Assembly (NCBI RefSeq): GCF_000833025.1
Contig: NZ_CP010817.1
Span: 2,790,001 to 2,854,000, forward strand
DNA: 64,000 nt
Source: Myroides profundi
Lineage (GTDB): Bacteria; Bacteroidota; Bacteroidia; Flavobacteriales; Flavobacteriaceae
Reading direction: 5' to 3'
Both the position numbers and the translations under genes were made by a program. Numbering within the stretch: position 1 is the first letter of the stretch; each line of letters opens with the position of its first letter. Below the pieces are notes generated by a model. That model was not told the DNA's origin, searched no databases, and saw only the letters and a program-made list of their open reading frames with translations. This document shows positions 55,452 through 64,000 of this stretch, piece after piece.

Positions 55452-56759
55452 TTATTTAACTACAAATTGTACTACTACTTTATAATCTCCTTTAGGCAAT
55501 GAAGTATACAAACCTCCTGACCCAAGAGAAAAATCAATTTTACCACCCTTTACTTCAACGTCAGTAATACCCGTTTTTTCTAAATACCCCAGTTTATTAT
55601 ACAACTGAATCTCAAAAACATCGATTGCTTTACTGTTGTATTCTACAGGTAATGCAACTCCACTTGTTTCAGCATTAAAATCTTCTACTGAAGTTAAACC
55701 TGAGTAAATGTAAATCATCTTTCCATTTACTTTATTACCTGTACTAACTGCCTTTTCCGTAATATTATAACCAAGAGCTTCACGAATCTCAGTCGTAACA
55801 ACTTCATGCTTGAAAATCTCACGAATAGTCTCAGCTAAATTAATAATCTTTTTCTCTCTTTTCCCTGTAGTCGGATTCATTACAAATGTATAAAGAACTT
55901 CATCAGTACTATTATCATCATCATGATCACCAAAAAACACATTACCTCCTTCTGTCAAAAACTTATTTACTGTCTCTTCAAAAATTTGTTGTACCTCTTG
56001 ATTATTAGTAATGGCTTTCTTAACATCTCCTGTTATATCAAGATAAAAAGGAATTTGTTTCCCATCTTTATCTCTCTCTTCTCCTAAATATTCATAGAAA
56101 ATCTGACCTTTCTTCAACTTAGTCTGGTCATAATTTAAGGATTTAACTAATTCTGGTTTTTGCCCATCAACCATAACTTCCCCTCTATTAATAGAAGATT
56201 TAGTTTCTGCTTTTTGGATTACATTCGTCAAGTCAACAACCTCAGAACTAACAACGTTACCTTTATCATCTTTAACTAATGTATAAAATTGCTCTTTATC
56301 AAAATCATACAATACCACAGAAGTTCCTTTCAAAGATTCTCCAGGTTTAGTTTGATTAATAAGCTGATTAATGACCGCCCAAATATCTTCTAGAGATTGA
56401 CTATTATTGTTATCTCCAATTAGCTTTAAAATTTCACTTCGTGTTGTTAATCTATCCCAAGATGTACCAGACCACACATAAAACCCCTCAGATTTTCCAG
56501 CAAGATCTTTATCTTGTAAATTAGGATTAATATTAAATACAATTAATCCTTTAATCTTTAAGTCTCCTTTTTTTCCAACTACTGGATCTAATTCATTTAA
56601 ACTTGTTAAATGAACTCTTGGAAAAAGCACCCCTCTATCCTTAGCGTGCATGTCTAAGACAGTACTCTCAGAAGGACTTAGTGTACCAATCCCTACTTGG
56701 GCATGTCCTATATAGGACATACCAAATAGAGCAGCACATGTTATTAAATACTTTCTCAT
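55452..56759 (-). CDS. Secreted protein, tandem paralogue 3
   Basis: A 435-residue exported protein. The signal peptide ends at about SYIGHAQ, followed by the VGIGTLSPSESTVLDMHA and GVLFPRV element common at the start of flavobacterial surface or tail-fibre-like proteins. A middle part (about 110-330) has a GNVFFGDHDDDNSTDEVLYTF unit and many Lys and Glu-rich helices; the last 90 residues form a beta domain ending KGDYKVVVQFVVK. It shares this plan with the two genes upstream but is the most divergent. No secretion C-terminal domain for type IX secretion was seen. The function is unknown; an adhesin or surface-layer role is a guess. Confidence 0.75.
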   Translation of the reverse strand: MRKYLITCAALFGMSYIGHAQVGIGTLSPSESTVLDMHAKDRGVLFPRVHLTSLNELDPVVGKKGDLKIKGLIVFNINPNLQDKDLAGKSEGFYVWSGTSWDRLTTRSEILKLIGDNNNSQSLEDIWAVINQLINQTKPGESLKGTSVVLYDFDKEQFYTLVKDDKGNVVSSEVVDLTNVIQKAETKSSINRGEVMVDGQKPELVKSLNYDQTKLKKGQIFYEYLGEERDKDGKQIPFYLDITGDVKKAITNNQEVQQIFEETVNKFLTEGGNVFFGDHDDDNSTDEVLYTFVMNPTTGKREKKIINLAETIREIFKHEVVTTEIREALGYNITEKAVSTGNKVNGKMIYIYSGLTSVEDFNAETSGVALPVEYNSKAIDVFEIQLYNKLGYLEKTGITDVEVKGGKIDFSLGSGGLYTSLPKGDYKVVVQFVVK

Positions 56760-56775
56760 AGTGCTTAATTTTTAA

Positions 56776-58569
56776 TTATTGTTGTTTTGTAGCCCCTAGG
56801 TATTCAAAAACAACCTCATAATCTCCATTTACTAATGGATAATAACTGTTTCCAACACCGAAAGCAAATCTAAATTTATTATCACCATGTGTAGTTACAT
56901 CTGTAACAGTAGTGAATAATACTTGTCCTGTTTTGTCTAACACTGATGCCTTAAGTAATCTACCAAATTTATCAGCTTTATTCTCAACCCAAGAACCTTT
57001 ATTAGTAGCTTCGTCAATTACATACTTCATAGGTTTAGTAAGTACATAAGTATTAATCGCTAATTCAGAATCATAACCATCTGAATGATTTACATTAATC
57101 TCAGCTGTAGCTTTATATACAACATATCCATTAATTACTTCACCTGTAGGTACATTAGTTTCATTATTAACTACAACTTTTGTTTTCTCTTTGATTTTCT
57201 CTACTACTTTTTCATTTGTATTGATTTCATGAATAATATTTTCACTAATATCAATTGGCACTCTAGTTTCTTTTCCTGTAGTTGCATCTATTTCAATTCT
57301 GTACAAGACTTTTTTACCATCTCCATCTACAAGCTCACCATAATAAACACTTCCTCCTTGAGAAAGATATTTAGTAAGCTCTTCTTTAACACTCTCATGT
57401 GTAAGAGCAGTTTTAACCTCAGCAGTAATGTTTAAGTAGTCATATTTACCTTTCTCCTCTCCTGCATATCTAAAGATTACTTGACCTTCTGCTTTTTTAA
57501 TTGCTTCTGGGGTAGTTGGTTCTACTAAAATAGCTTCTTCATACTTAGCCACTTTACCATCTGCACCTACTGCTCCTCTAGTAATTCTAGTTTTTGTCTC
57601 TAATGCGTTTATATCAAGTACTTGTTCTTTACCATCTTTATCAACATAATAAACTTCTATAGTTTTTTCACCAGGTTTACCAGGAACCTCTACTTCTTTA
57701 ACAAAGACATTTCCTGGAGTTGTTTTTAAGAACTCTTTGATATATTCTTTATTTTTTTCAAATAAATCAGACCAGTTATTATTAACAGCATCGATTACGT
57801 CAATTTTAAACACTCCTGCTATATTAGTATCTAACGCAATACCTTTAACTGGATCTAAAATATCTTTTATATCATTACCATCTACTTTCAACCAAGTACT
57901 TACTGCTTGTTCATTAAAATACCAATATGCCTTAACTACGTTTATAGTTTTAGTTGCATCTTTTGGATCTTTAATATCATGCATTTCAGTTCTCATATAA
58001 GTTTTTGTCTCACTCATAAGAACTAAATCCTTTAAAGTAATTTCTGTCTTAGAATACGTAATGTTACCATCCGCATCTGGAGCACTAGGTACCAAATAAG
58101 AGAATGTTCCAGTAGAACTACCTGTTGCATCAGGTTTAAATGCTACCAAATAACTTAAATCACCAGCAGCACCAGTAATCTTAGTTATCTCATCCTTAAC
58201 ATACTTCTTAACTTCAGTGATTTTCTCATTTAATACAGATTCTGAAGTAATTAACTCCCATTGTTGCTTAGTTTTTTGAACACCATTATCTACATAAGTA
58301 ATAGTAGTCCAATAATAAAACCCTTTTGCTACTGTACCTGTTGCATTAAAAACCAACATACTTTCTGTTTTAGAATCTCCATCTAATCCAAAAACATTAA
58401 TATCATTAATAGCAATACGAGGAATCAAAACCCCTTTATTTGTAGCTGCTACATCTAAGATAGCACTCTTATCAACCTTTTTCTTATTGATACCTACTCC
58501 TGGTTTATCTTGTGCAAAAGCCCCTAAACATAATACTAATGCTAATGCTGTATATATACTTTTTTTCAT
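56776..58569 (-). CDS. Secreted protein, tandem paralogue 2 (mosaic with paralogue 1)
   Basis: A 597-residue exported protein with signal ending LGAFAQ and the start element KSAILDVAATNKGVLIPRI (counted 37-55). Residues about 103-464 are encoded by DNA (57177-58262) that is nearly identical to paralogue 1, while the N-terminal 100 and C-terminal 130 residues are clearly different. The shared part includes GSVYYGELVDGDGKKVLYRI, a unit also found in paralogue 3. The C-terminus is a beta domain (FGRLLKASVLDKTGQVLF, then FRFAFGVGNSYYPL). It starts 30 bp after paralogue 1 and ends 16 bp before paralogue 3, so they form an operon. Confidence 0.78.
   Translation of the reverse strand: MKKSIYTALALVLCLGAFAQDKPGVGINKKKVDKSAILDVAATNKGVLIPRIAINDINVFGLDGDSKTESMLVFNATGTVAKGFYYWTTITYVDNGVQKTKQQWELITSESVLNEKITEVKKYVKDEITKITGAAGDLSYLVAFKPDATGSSTGTFSYLVPSAPDADGNITYSKTEITLKDLVLMSETKTYMRTEMHDIKDPKDATKTINVVKAYWYFNEQAVSTWLKVDGNDIKDILDPVKGIALDTNIAGVFKIDVIDAVNNNWSDLFEKNKEYIKEFLKTTPGNVFVKEVEVPGKPGEKTIEVYYVDKDGKEQVLDINALETKTRITRGAVGADGKVAKYEEAILVEPTTPEAIKKAEGQVIFRYAGEEKGKYDYLNITAEVKTALTHESVKEELTKYLSQGGSVYYGELVDGDGKKVLYRIEIDATTGKETRVPIDISENIIHEINTNEKVVEKIKEKTKVVVNNETNVPTGEVINGYVVYKATAEINVNHSDGYDSELAINTYVLTKPMKYVIDEATNKGSWVENKADKFGRLLKASVLDKTGQVLFTTVTDVTTHGDNKFRFAFGVGNSYYPLVNGDYEVVFEYLGATKQQ
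57177..58262. repeat. Near-identical 1086-bp block, copy in paralogue 2
   Basis: It matches 58977-60062 base for base at an offset of exactly 1800, with 13 differences counted by eye, all between about 57367 and 57910. The 350 bp at the right end and about 190 bp at the left end carry no difference. Identity drops sharply outside the block. Confidence 0.9.
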
Positions 58570-58599
58570 TGTAATTTCTTATTAAAATTAAATAACTAA

Positions 58600-60363
58600 T
58601 TAAGGTTTTGGTGTAAATTTCTCGTTAGAAATATACTTCAAGATTACATCATAAGATTTATTAGCTGCTAATGGAGCATACATTTTACCAACACCAAATC
58701 TAAACGTGATAGTTGATTTATCTAAATCGCTAGTTACTACTTTTACATCAGTAACTGTATTCAATACAACTTGACCTTTATCATCTAAAATTTCTACGTT
58801 TAATAATCTACTAAATTTAGTTAACTCGATATCTTTATTAAACTGAGTATTATATTCAACATCTACATTATCAGATGTTTTACCTGGGTTAACTGTAGCT
58901 GACACTATCGTTTTGAAAACTTTAAACTCACCTATTACCTCACCTGTTTCAGTTGATTCACCAGTTTTAATAATTTCTTTTGTTTTCTCTTTGATTTTCT
59001 CTACTACTTTTTCATTTGTATTGATTTCATGAATAATATTTTCACTAATATCAATTGGCACTCTAGTTTCTTTTCCTGTAGTTGCATCTATTTCAATTCT
59101 GTACAAGACTTTTTTACCATCTCCATCTACAAGCTCACCATAATAAACACTTCCTCCTTGAGAAAGGTATTTAATAAGCTCTTCTTTAACACTCTCATGT
59201 GTAAGAGCAGTTTTAACCTCAGCAGTAATGTTTAAGTAGTCATATTTGCCTTTCTCCTCTCCTGCATATCTAAAGATTACTTGACCTTCTGCTTTTTTAA
59301 TTGCTTCTGGGGTAGTTGGTTCTACCAAAATAGCTTCTTCATACTTAGCCACTTTACCATCTGCACCTACTGCTCCTCTAGTAATTCTAGTTTTTGTCTC
59401 TAATGCGTTTATATCAAGTACTTGTTCTTTACCATCTTTATCAACATAATAAACTTCTATAGTTTTTTCACCAGGTTTACCAGGAACCTCTACTTCTTTA
59501 ACAAAGACATTTCCTGGAGTTGTTTTTAAGAACTCTTTGATATATTCTTTATTTTTTTCAAATAAATCAGACCAGTTATTATTAACAGCATCGATTACGT
59601 CAATTTTAAACACTCCTGCTAGATTGGTATCTAACGCGATACCTTTAACAGGATCTAAAATATCCTTTATATCATTACCATCTACTTTCAACCAATTATT
59701 TACAGCTTCTTCATTAAAATACCAATATGCCTTAACTACGTTTATAGTTTTAGTTGCATCTTTTGGATCTTTAATATCATGCATTTCAGTTCTCATATAA
59801 GTTTTTGTCTCACTCATAAGAACTAAATCCTTTAAAGTAATTTCTGTCTTAGAATACGTAATGTTACCATCCGCATCTGGAGCACTAGGTACCAAATAAG
59901 AGAATGTTCCAGTAGAACTACCTGTTGCATCAGGTTTAAATGCTACCAAATAACTTAAATCACCAGCAGCACCAGTAATCTTAGTTATCTCATCCTTAAC
60001 ATACTTCTTAACTTCAGTGATTTTCTCATTTAATACAGATTCTGAAGTAATTAACTCCCATTTACTTTCTGTAGGAGTAGTAGTATTATTAGTCCAATAA
60101 TAAAACCCTTTAGCTAAAGTTCCTGTATTATTGTAAACCAACATACTTTCAGTTTTAGAATCCCCTTCTAAACCAAATACTTTAACATCATTTAAAGCAA
60201 CTCTAGGAATCAAGACCCCTTTCTTACTCGCAGCAATATCTAATATTGCACTTTTATTAGGTACTAATGCTGTACCAACCCCCATACCAATAGGATCCGG
60301 AGTCTGCGCATACATACTAGCTCCTAGAGCTAACAAAAACAGAGTAGTAATTTTCTTTTTCAT
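58600..60363 (-). CDS. Secreted protein, tandem paralogue 1 (first gene of the operon)
   Basis: A 587-residue exported protein with signal ending ASMYAQ, then the KSAILDIAASKKGVLIPRV start element. The central region is almost the same as in paralogue 2; the tail domain (FSRLLNVEILDDKGQVVL, then ITFRFGVGKMYAPL) has the same plan with different sequence and ends KFTPKP. It is the first gene of the three-gene operon, with a promoter at 60496-60523 and a leader of about 125 nt. Role unknown; the tandem layout and repeat exchange fit cell-surface proteins under diversifying pressure. Confidence 0.78.
   Translation of the reverse strand: MKKKITTLFLLALGASMYAQTPDPIGMGVGTALVPNKSAILDIAASKKGVLIPRVALNDVKVFGLEGDSKTESMLVYNNTGTLAKGFYYWTNNTTTPTESKWELITSESVLNEKITEVKKYVKDEITKITGAAGDLSYLVAFKPDATGSSTGTFSYLVPSAPDADGNITYSKTEITLKDLVLMSETKTYMRTEMHDIKDPKDATKTINVVKAYWYFNEEAVNNWLKVDGNDIKDILDPVKGIALDTNLAGVFKIDVIDAVNNNWSDLFEKNKEYIKEFLKTTPGNVFVKEVEVPGKPGEKTIEVYYVDKDGKEQVLDINALETKTRITRGAVGADGKVAKYEEAILVEPTTPEAIKKAEGQVIFRYAGEEKGKYDYLNITAEVKTALTHESVKEELIKYLSQGGSVYYGELVDGDGKKVLYRIEIDATTGKETRVPIDISENIIHEINTNEKVVEKIKEKTKEIIKTGESTETGEVIGEFKVFKTIVSATVNPGKTSDNVDVEYNTQFNKDIELTKFSRLLNVEILDDKGQVVLNTVTDVKVVTSDLDKSTITFRFGVGKMYAPLAANKSYDVILKYISNEKFTPKP
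58977..60062. repeat. Near-identical 1086-bp block, copy in paralogue 1
   Basis: The partner of 57177-58262, in direct orientation at 1800-bp spacing. Recombination between the two copies would remove one gene and fuse the other two ends in frame. Confidence 0.9.
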
Positions 60364-60495
60364 GTTTAAAAAAATTTATTTAAATATTTTACTAATTAAT
60401 CTGAAGTGATCACATTTTCCCCAAATCGTTAATCAAATCATAACATCCTATATAGACAATAAGCTTTAACCTAAAATCTTAAACAGTTTGTACTA

Positions 60496-60523
60496 CAAAG
60501 TTATAAAAAAAACGACTTAACAA
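60496..60523 (-). promoter_or_regulatory. Promoter of the secreted-paralogue operon
   Basis: On the minus strand, TTG (60523-60521), a 17-bp spacer and TAACTTTG (60503-60496). It predicts a leader of about 125 nt before the ATG at 60363, long compared with other genes here. Confidence 0.7.
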
Positions 60524-60849
60524 ACATCAAATGTTAAAATTTAATTATTACTCAGACAATTTAACCTTATTTAAAAAAAATACTACAACAAGCGGTGTTT
60601 TTGTGTATATATTTAAATTTTACTCAAAAAAGATGTATATAAAACACAAAACAAAACTAAACATTTCAAAGATTTCACCTTTAAAAACAACATTAAACAT
60701 AAAATTATATTTTTTTAAGAAAATTAAAACACTAATTTTTCTAAAATAAAGAAACTAATCATAATATAGTTAATTATAGCTCTATAATATGTAATGCAAA
60801 TAAGAGTTTTGCCTTTTATATCGTAATTCTAATCTTGAATCAGATATAA

Positions 60850-60890
60850 AAACAAAAAAAGCCCAGCTTCTAAAAAGAAGCTGGGCTTTT
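60850..60890 (-). terminator. Terminator of the ResB-CcsA gene
   Basis: A 15-bp perfect stem (60857-60871 with 60876-60890) with a 4-nt loop; the A-rich top strand to its left gives a T run on the minus strand. Confidence 0.92.
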
Positions 60891-60913
60891 GATTATAGCC
60901 TACTTAGAGAATA

Positions 60914-63900
60914 CTATTTCTTCAAGTATTTTTTATATTTAATATAAGAGAAGACACTTAATACTATCACAAATCCTAATGACCACCATACAGCAGTAGG
61001 TGTGATCACTTTATCTCCTGATGCATAAGAGTGTAATCCACTTAAGTAAAAGTTCACACCGAAGTAAGTCATCATAATAGAGTAATACGCTACTACACTG
61101 AATACATTATATAACCATGTACCTCGCATAGCTGGCACTAGTCTAGCATGGATCACAAAAGCATAGATCATAATACTAATTAATGCCCATGTCTCTTTAG
61201 GATCCCATCCCCAGTAACGTCCCCAGCTCTCATTAGCCCATTGACCTCCTAAGAAGTTACCAATAGTTAATAGAACTAGACCTACCGTTAATGTCATCTC
61301 ATTAATATAAGTTAACTCTTTAATATTAAGATCCATTTTCTTCTTATTCTTATCATTCGTAAGAATCATTAAGAATAAAGTCACGACTCCTAATATCATA
61401 CCTAGTGTGAATGGACCATAACTACCTACGATAACTGCTACGTGGATAATCAGCCAATATGAATTCAATACTGGTTGTAAGTTACCAATCGCTGGATCCA
61501 TAAAGTTTAGATGTGCTCCCCATAACACTATCGCAGCTACGAATGCTGTTGATGCTATCGTTAACTCAGACTTACGTCCAAAAAGCAATCCAAACAATGT
61601 AGTGGCCCATGCCACATAGATAACTGACTCATACGCATCACTCCATGGAGCGTGCCCTGATACATACCATCTCACAGCTAATCCTAATGTATGGATACCG
61701 AATAATAAGACTGTAGCCCAGCTACCGATTTTAATCATTGTCTTATTAATACGTCTTGGTTTTAATATCTCTGATATAATGAAGATGAATAAGAACACAG
61801 CAGCTAACATATAGTAACTATATAGTGTCTTAAATATATCATACTTATTATATTGAATCTCGAATTGTATCTTTTTCTCAGAAGGAATTACAGTTTTACC
61901 ATAAGCATTCTGATACGTTTTAATACTCTGTAAGAATTCATCCGCCTTTGCATAATCACCTGATTGTTTTGCCTCAAATAAAGCCGGTACATACATTCTA
62001 GGTAATATGCTCTTCGTAAATGTAGAGTCCATTCCTTTAAGACCAGCCTCGTTTAATTCTAATGGAGATACCCATTTATCATTATCGTGACCCGGTATAG
62101 GGAATATCGTAAGGCTACGTGTAGTGAATGCAGCATTCAATAATGCCATCTTAGAATCTAAGTCTAAATAGTCTTTCTCAAACTGATTTTTAACTGCAGA
62201 GTGATTAGCATCTTCTACTACTTTTGCCAATCTATAATTACCATCTTCATCAAAGAAATCAATAAACGCAGCATACTTTGCGTCTTTAGGTAACTTTAAT
62301 GCCTCTAATATCTTATCATTCCCTCTAGGTAATTTTATCAGTTCTGCATAATACCAGTAGTTAGGCGCTCCTTGTAATTGTTGAGCTACCGTAAACTGAG
62401 TCATCGATAGGAATACCTGATCAGGATTTAATCCTTTATAGTTTTCTCCTTTATATACCTTACGCAATAATTCTGAAGCAAAAGTATTCACTGGTTTCAT
62501 ACGACCACCAAAGTCCTGAATAACCAATTCTCCGAATCTTGCTGCATGTTCTTTATCTACAGCAGTACTCTTAATCAGTGAGTCTATCACTACCTGGTTA
62601 GGACGTGTAGGGGTCTCATGATTATGTTGTGCGAATGCTCCTACTGATAAGAACAAAAACAACATCGTAAGTATAGAAGCTTTCTTCTCTCTAACTTTAT
62701 CTAATTTTCGTTTCAAATCTCCAAATCTTGTATTCTTATCAAATAAGATTACTATTAATCCTACATATAGTAAGAAGTACCCTATATACGTAATCCAAGT
62801 TCCCCAGAAGTCATGGTTCACAGATAAGATAGTTCCTTTCTCATCTCTATCGAACTCTGCCTGGAAGAATCGGTAACCTTTATAATCTAAAATATTGTTC
62901 ATATAGATACGTGCATCGAAGTTCTCTGCACCGTCTAATACAGTCACCTGACTTTCGAATGAAGCATAGCTACTCTCTGTACCAGGATATTTCTCAGCGA
63001 TGAATTTATTTAACTTGATTTGGAATGGTGTAGTATACACTTTACTACCATACATCATCGTAAACTCTAAGTCACCTAATTTAAATGACTGAGGTTCTCC
63101 CATTCTTCCCGCTTTACCCATTAACGTTACTTCCTCCTCTTTACCTTGAGAACGAACAGTAAGGACTAAAGCATCAGTATTTCTTTTATTCTTAAAGTCA
63201 CCATCAGACTCTAGAACCATCTTTCCTTTAATAGGCATTTCTGGAATAACGAACTGTGTTCCTGCCATATTATATAATGATCTAAAGTTCAGAGGAGCTT
63301 TTGTACCAGCTACTACATCACCTGTCGCCTGTGTTGCCATCACCATATATGTCCCTCCAAAAGGTGTATCTAAAAAGAACTCATCCCCTTCTTTTGTGAT
63401 ATTGATTGCTCCATCAGTAGGTTTATTCAATGAGAACAATACATTGTGGATACTCACTACTTTTCCTTCTTCTAAGAAATGTTCATGACGATCACCATCA
63501 CCAGACTCTACTAATTTTAAGAACATTTTTCCATTAGGATCTTCTGCTATTGCCTCAGTAGCTCCCATGATAAAATCTTTGTACTCTATCTCGTAATCGA
63601 TACCATTAAAGTCTTCTTTTACTTTAAAGTGGTTATTCGTTACAGGAGAGAATAGTATTGGTCTCTCATACGTACGTCTACGTTGTTCCCCTTCATACTC
63701 ACCATCAGTCATAACAGTAAGGAAAGTTTTATCAGAAAAAATACTATCTGCCGTCTCCCCTTCTCTAATAGGCATCATCCCCTCGAAACTAATATAACGA
63801 GTAATGAAAGCTCCTAATAAAATCAAAATAAAAGCCGCATGCAGTAGTAATGTCGCCCACTTCTCCTTGCTCAGTAGTCTGTATTTCTTAATATTTCCTA

Positions 63901-64000
63901 TAAAGTTAATCAAGAAAACAAACATAATAAACTCGAACCATTTAGTATTATATATTAAAATACGGGCAGTAGTTGTGTTATAACGATCTTCGATGAAGGT
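60914..64000 (-). CDS. ccsA: Cytochrome c biogenesis protein, ResB-CcsA fusion (partial, N-terminus outside window)
   Basis: The frame is open to the window edge; the ATG at 63925 is internal, since the 25 codons before it read TFIEDRYNTTTARILIYNTK and WFEFI, the normal ResB continuation. The ResB-like part (to about 400 residues after 64000) has two membrane helices around a large periplasmic domain. A middle segment (QHNHETPTRPNQVVIDSLI onward) is periplasmic. The C-terminal CcsA part has about eight helices and the heme-handling WWD motif WANESWGRYWGWDPKETWAL. System II machinery carries heme across the membrane and attaches it to apocytochromes c, such as the lipoprotein at 42605-43066. 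Confidence 0.93.
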   Translation of the reverse strand, partial: TFIEDRYNTTTARILIYNTKWFEFIMFVFLINFIGNIKKYRLLSKEKWATLLLHAAFILILLGAFITRYISFEGMMPIREGETADSIFSDKTFLTVMTDGEYEGEQRRRTYERPILFSPVTNNHFKVKEDFNGIDYEIEYKDFIMGATEAIAEDPNGKMFLKLVESGDGDRHEHFLEEGKVVSIHNVLFSLNKPTDGAINITKEGDEFFLDTPFGGTYMVMATQATGDVVAGTKAPLNFRSLYNMAGTQFVIPEMPIKGKMVLESDGDFKNKRNTDALVLTVRSQGKEEEVTLMGKAGRMGEPQSFKLGDLEFTMMYGSKVYTTPFQIKLNKFIAEKYPGTESSYASFESQVTVLDGAENFDARIYMNNILDYKGYRFFQAEFDRDEKGTILSVNHDFWGTWITYIGYFLLYVGLIVILFDKNTRFGDLKRKLDKVREKKASILTMLFLFLSVGAFAQHNHETPTRPNQVVIDSLIKSTAVDKEHAARFGELVIQDFGGRMKPVNTFASELLRKVYKGENYKGLNPDQVFLSMTQFTVAQQLQGAPNYWYYAELIKLPRGNDKILEALKLPKDAKYAAFIDFFDEDGNYRLAKVVEDANHSAVKNQFEKDYLDLDSKMALLNAAFTTRSLTIFPIPGHDNDKWVSPLELNEAGLKGMDSTFTKSILPRMYVPALFEAKQSGDYAKADEFLQSIKTYQNAYGKTVIPSEKKIQFEIQYNKYDIFKTLYSYYMLAAVFLFIFIISEILKPRRINKTMIKIGSWATVLLFGIHTLGLAVRWYVSGHAPWSDAYESVIYVAWATTLFGLLFGRKSELTIASTAFVAAIVLWGAHLNFMDPAIGNLQPVLNSYWLIIHVAVIVGSYGPFTLGMILGVVTLFLMILTNDKNKKKMDLNIKELTYINEMTLTVGLVLLTIGNFLGGQWANESWGRYWGWDPKETWALISIMIYAFVIHARLVPAMRGTWLYNVFSVVAYYSIMMTYFGVNFYLSGLHSYASGDKVITPTAVWWSLGFVIVLSVFSYIKYKKYLKK

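Larger units (their letters stand above)
60364..60913. other. Intergenic region upstream of the secreted-paralogue operon
   Basis: About 550 bp, very AT-rich. It holds the operon promoter (60496-60523), a long untranslated leader (60364 to about 60490) and the terminator of the cytochrome c biogenesis gene (60857-60890). A 72-residue frame at 60531-60749 is low in complexity and is not taken as a gene. Confidence 0.55.

Noticed and set aside
57085-57435. A 116-codon plus-strand frame inside paralogue 2 (and similar frames at 57737-58000, 59029-59235 and 59537-59800).
   Set aside because: Antisense shadows of the secreted paralogues; the second pair recurs only because the DNA block is duplicated.
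60531-60749. A 72-codon frame on the plus strand upstream of the paralogue operon.
   Set aside because: Low-complexity Lys, Phe, Ile and Asn-rich translation typical of AT-rich non-coding DNA; it overlaps the -33 region side of the operon promoter.

Overview
The window is an AT-rich chromosomal segment from a member of the Flavobacteriaceae (Bacteroidota). Gene content and protein style suggest something close to Myroides, but the genus is an inference. Support for the family includes many promoter-like sites of the Bacteroidota form TTG-N(17-21)-TAnnTTTG, weak Shine-Dalgarno signals, many short lipoproteins with an SCSSDD- or SCK-type start, families common in Flavobacteria (MnmD, DUF3822 next to RsmD, DUF4920, DUF4377, DUF6095-like), a B-type succinate dehydrogenase, and a fused ResB/CcsA cytochrome c maturation protein. 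I found no prophage, insertion sequence, CRISPR array, tRNA or rRNA. Most of the window is housekeeping chromosome.

Layout. 1-2.6 kb: the N-terminal part of a TPR lipoprotein and a photolyase. 2.7-8.7 kb: a five-gene minus-strand operon, sdhC-sdhA-sdhB-porin-DASS carrier, ending at a strong terminator. It joins C4-dicarboxylate entry (outer-membrane porin, inner-membrane Na+/dicarboxylate carrier) to succinate oxidation or fumarate reduction. 8.75-10.4 kb: a long stretch without genes. 10.4-12.3 kb: acetyltransferase and MdtD-like efflux pump. 12.6-14.2 kb: divergent pabA/pabB for p-aminobenzoate. 14.5-24 kb: acyl-CoA synthetase, SIMPL protein, rhomboid protease, LpxL-type acyltransferase, GlmM, ACP phosphodiesterase, CLC channel. 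24-29.7 kb: cysE-cysK, e(P4)-type phosphatase, two small lipoproteins, NhaC. 29.8-34 kb (minus): GuaB, HMG-CoA lyase, LysE-type exporter, PyrD. 34.5-40.4 kb: FAD/Fe-S D-lactate-type dehydrogenase, acetyltransferase, fused NAD(P)HX repair enzyme, HMA-AraC regulator. 40.4-43.6 kb (minus): acetyltransferase, small lipoproteins, MnmD. 43.8-47.1 kb: IlvE, SRPBCC/GyrI-like protein, KdsB. 47.5-54.9 kb: RecD-like helicase, DUF3822-RsmD, RNase P RNA, MurQ cluster, TerC, TrmH, sirtuin. 55.4-60.4 kb: three tandem secreted paralogues. 60.9 kb to the end: the ResB-CcsA fusion, which runs off the window.

The most unusual material is (i) the tandem secreted paralogues, two of which share a block of about 1.09 kb with only 13 differences by eye and abrupt divergence at both ends, a gene-conversion-like mosaic; (ii) a structured intergenic repeat present in two copies, near 34.2 kb and, inverted, near 47.2 kb; (iii) the sdh-porin-carrier operon; and (iv) a short regulator joining a metal-binding-like HMA domain to an AraC-type DNA-binding domain. 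Several starts were moved from the longest frame because a TAnnTTTG promoter element overlaps or follows the upstream candidate start codon (murQ, kdsB, the LpxL-like gene, HMG-CoA lyase). All similarity statements come from reading the sequence; no database search was run.
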